A stretch of DNA of 64,000 bases from Diprion similis (taxonomy: Eukaryota > Arthropoda > Insecta > Hymenoptera > Diprionidae): the NCBI RefSeq assembly GCF_021155765.1, contig NC_060106.1, positions 5,525,501 through 5,589,500 on the forward strand. Reading direction: 5' to 3'. Positions within the stretch are counted from its first letter, which is position 1; each line of letters opens with the position of its first letter. Positions 61,410 to 64,000 of the stretch are shown here, piece after piece. Under the pieces are notes generated by a model. That model was not told the origin of the DNA and did no database searches. It saw only the letters and a list, made by a program, of their open reading frames with translations. Both the position numbers and the translations under genes were made by a program.

Positions 61410-64000
61410 GGTAAATTTCGTGTAGTAGATGGTGATAAGAGTCGAAACAAGAGCAACGAGAATATTTAATGAAGCCAAGACAGTTTTGTGGTCGGGAGAG
61501 AGAAGTTCAAGGTTTGAGTGCTTTCGAGTGAATTTTCTGGCATGTTTTCCCGCACATGCAGAGTAGCTATTTCAGCGAATGGCAAGGTTAACGTACAGCC
61601 AGATTAAGAGATATATATTACATATAAATGATATTTTATCCTCGGAGGTGTAGTTTTTTCTTTCGTGGAAACGACCAGGGAAACGTTTACACTGAAGATT
61701 TATTCAACGCCGGGTATAATAAAACTGGAATTACATATAATTTAGTGATTCTGTATCTGATCTTGAAAAACTTTATATAATTTTCATGAAATATTTTTTA
61801 ACCTTATTCTTATTCACAAAGATATACCGAATCATCAATGGATTTTCTAATTCTGTCTGTTTAACTGTAATATGTGGTTTTTTGGGTGAAATTTTCTTTT
61901 TCTACTGGACAAAAATTTGATCTTGAATTTTTTTTTCTTTCCTCATTTTCCAGAAGACTTTTTTGAAAAATATTTAGTCATTCGAGGAACAACCATTACG
62001 TTATAACAACTAGTGAAGGAAATATATTTTGAAAAATTCATATTCAATTTGAACATATTTTTGCTATATTTAAGGAACAGACGTGTGTGACTTGAAAATT
62101 CTCGATGTATAACAATTATGGAATATTTCGTATTTCCCTTGTTAATATCAAAAGACATACTAATGTCTTTTCCGGAATCTGGCACAATCTACAACGCGTT
62201 TGACTGTGATACATTAACCCATCCGTCATACTGTCAATATCGATTAAACTGAACACCAACGCAAAGTAAACCCCGAGAAAAGTTTATCCCTCATTTGCGT
62301 TCGTTTGAATTCAGTAAAAAAAAAATGTTCTTGGACTTAAATAAACAATTATTCTATTTTTTTTTTTAAACTGGTTTGATAAAAAAGAACCAGTACTTGG
62401 ACAAGAAAATGTTTATTTGAATTAGGAGACCGTTTTCTATGGAGTATTTAAACATGCATCTACTTCGAATAAGCATCTTGTGTTCGAGGATACAAATGTT
62501 GTTTAGCACGCAGAAATTACATCTCAATAACCTCAGAGCTATTTCTTTATTGCAACGAGAGTGTTGCAAGGTTAAAAGGGGTGACAAAAGGGTGGTTGAA
62601 AATCTTTTCCAGAGTCCAACCCTGTCATATATTCCTTAATATTATTATTAAAGGACGCTACGAATTTGCGGTGAATTATAATTTGTTCCTTATTATATAA
62701 TTATGTTTGTCAAAGAATATTCAAGTTTGAAAATCGCTTAAAATTATCAAGTAGAAATATGATCAAATCTTGTATACAAAAAAACTTCGTATTCACTTTT
62801 AGTTTTTTTTTTTCATTTAACGAAGCAATTTATGAGAGTAATTTGTGCCGTGACATAGAGGTACGTGGGTGTCGGCAATGCGTTATAAAAACGATATGAT
62901 CAGTAATAACAGCGTCGTTTACCCAGGGAATTTAATTCGAAATTCAAAGCTGCTGCACAGGTTAAACCGAAGTAAATCTTGTTCGTGATCGACGTGTCCG
63001 AACGCAAGTGTGAATAAACGAGTCGAGCCTTAATTAGCGCGGTAAAAAAGGATAGTGATAAAAAAAATAATAAAAAAATAAAAAAAAAAACAGGTACATG
63101 CGTGTACGGAAAAATAAATATAATACACAATGTAACATATCATATGCATCAGGCTAATATGATGATACGTTGGAACGAGGAAGTGATCTGGCATAGCTAT
63201 TTAATTAGCGCAGACCTCTTACTATCATCGTGAACAAATACTGTATACGTGCATGCATTCGTTGGCTGCATAATGTTGTATGGTTTAGTATTTAGGTTAC
63301 AGGGTGCGGCCGAGGCCCATGGGGTTTCCATAACAAACCCGCAACCGCCTTTCCTCTATAAAACTGGATTATGTCCGCGGTAGAAAGTCAACGAGTACAA
63401 GCATGCGACGAAAAAGTGTACGGTCCTGACGTGACACATGGTCTTGGGAAAATTTTGGCGGGAAAATTATGCCAAACGTTCATTGGACACCGGAAATTGG
63501 ATTGGGACAAAGGTGTTGCGGTTAATTCGGCTCGGATATAATATTAATGCTTCTTTAGCTCTAGAACGTGACGGTTTTAATCTGTTTTGGGGTTGTTTGG
63601 TAGGTAAATACATGGATTACTAGCCAGAAACCGCTCGAGGCGATGTTGTATTTTCCTGTTTCACCCCGAAATTACCGTCATTATTGCTCACCAAATTGCT
63701 TCATGACGTAAATGTGAGTCAACTGTTCACGTGCACAGGATAATTGCGAAAGTTTGAGATTTTTCGTTGAATTGAGAAGAAATCATTTTCGTAGAAGTGT
63801 TTCTTATACTGACGATCAGCAATTGCCAATTGCCAACTTCACAAGCATTGCTTAATTTATGTTCATTGCTTCATTAATCAATAACGTCACATGCAGTGCT
63901 TTTGTTCAGTTAAAGTTTTAAAAACCATTGATAATTTTAAATAACTGAAACAGGTACTAAGAATATTGTCGGTATTATTGGAAAAATTCCGTAATCGATC
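59006..64000. other. Non-coding end of the window
   Basis: AT-rich, with an (AAT)n microsatellite at 61378-61408 and A/T runs near 63060-63090. I see no exon, RNA gene or element that I can support. Confidence 0.5.
61378..61408. repeat. (TAA)n microsatellite
   Basis: Ten uninterrupted TAA units. Confidence 0.9.

Noticed and set aside
1..64000. tRNA, rRNA, snRNA genes and CRISPR arrays
   Set aside because: I looked for tRNA B-box-like words and direct-repeat arrays and found none that fold or repeat properly.

Overview
This is a piece of a eukaryotic nuclear genome, almost certainly an arthropod and most likely an insect. Genes are split by GT-AG introns (62 bp to about 1.9 kb), intergenic DNA is AT-rich with microsatellites and small terminal-inverted-repeat (TIR) elements, and one promoter carries the arthropod TCAGT initiator 30 bases below a TATA box. 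The protease is of the brachyurin-like type common in arthropods. A hymenopteran is my guess, but nothing here proves it. There are no operons, ribosome-binding sites, CRISPR arrays, rRNAs or tRNAs that I could find.

Two genes can be rebuilt in full, with every splice phase closing. On the minus strand (1487-5949) a six-exon gene encodes a 267-residue secreted chymotrypsin-fold serine protease with an intact His/Asp/Ser triad; a TTAA-flanked TIR element sits in its last intron. On the plus strand (14829-21244) a 12-exon gene encodes a 534-residue major-facilitator transporter of the SV2/SVOP-like group. A second, phase-compatible first exon at 8699-8753 suggests an alternative promoter and N-terminus. 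One copy of a 370-bp TIR element lies in intron 2 of the transporter and an inverted copy lies about 3 kb past the gene.

The 21.3-47 kb stretch is mostly non-coding: microsatellites, a 156-bp near-perfect hairpin (28.4 kb), a 611-bp element with about 125-bp inverted ends (28.9-29.5 kb), C-rich element ends (46.7-47.2 kb) and several orphan open stretches.

From 47.3 kb a CpG-rich promoter-like segment leads into a plus-strand gene (47836-48529) for a signal-peptide, cysteine-rich protein. Its cysteine/tryptophan spacing recalls the hormone-binding domain of class B1 receptors but lacks the conserved Trp after the third Cys. On the minus strand, 50220-50832 looks like the 5' end of a gene for a membrane-anchored protein. 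Orphan exon candidates at 56.76 kb and 58.05 kb remain unassigned, and the last 5 kb shows nothing I can support.

I did not find a clearly new biological system. The best leads are the alternative transporter start, the hormone-domain-like secreted protein and the minus-strand membrane-protein start.
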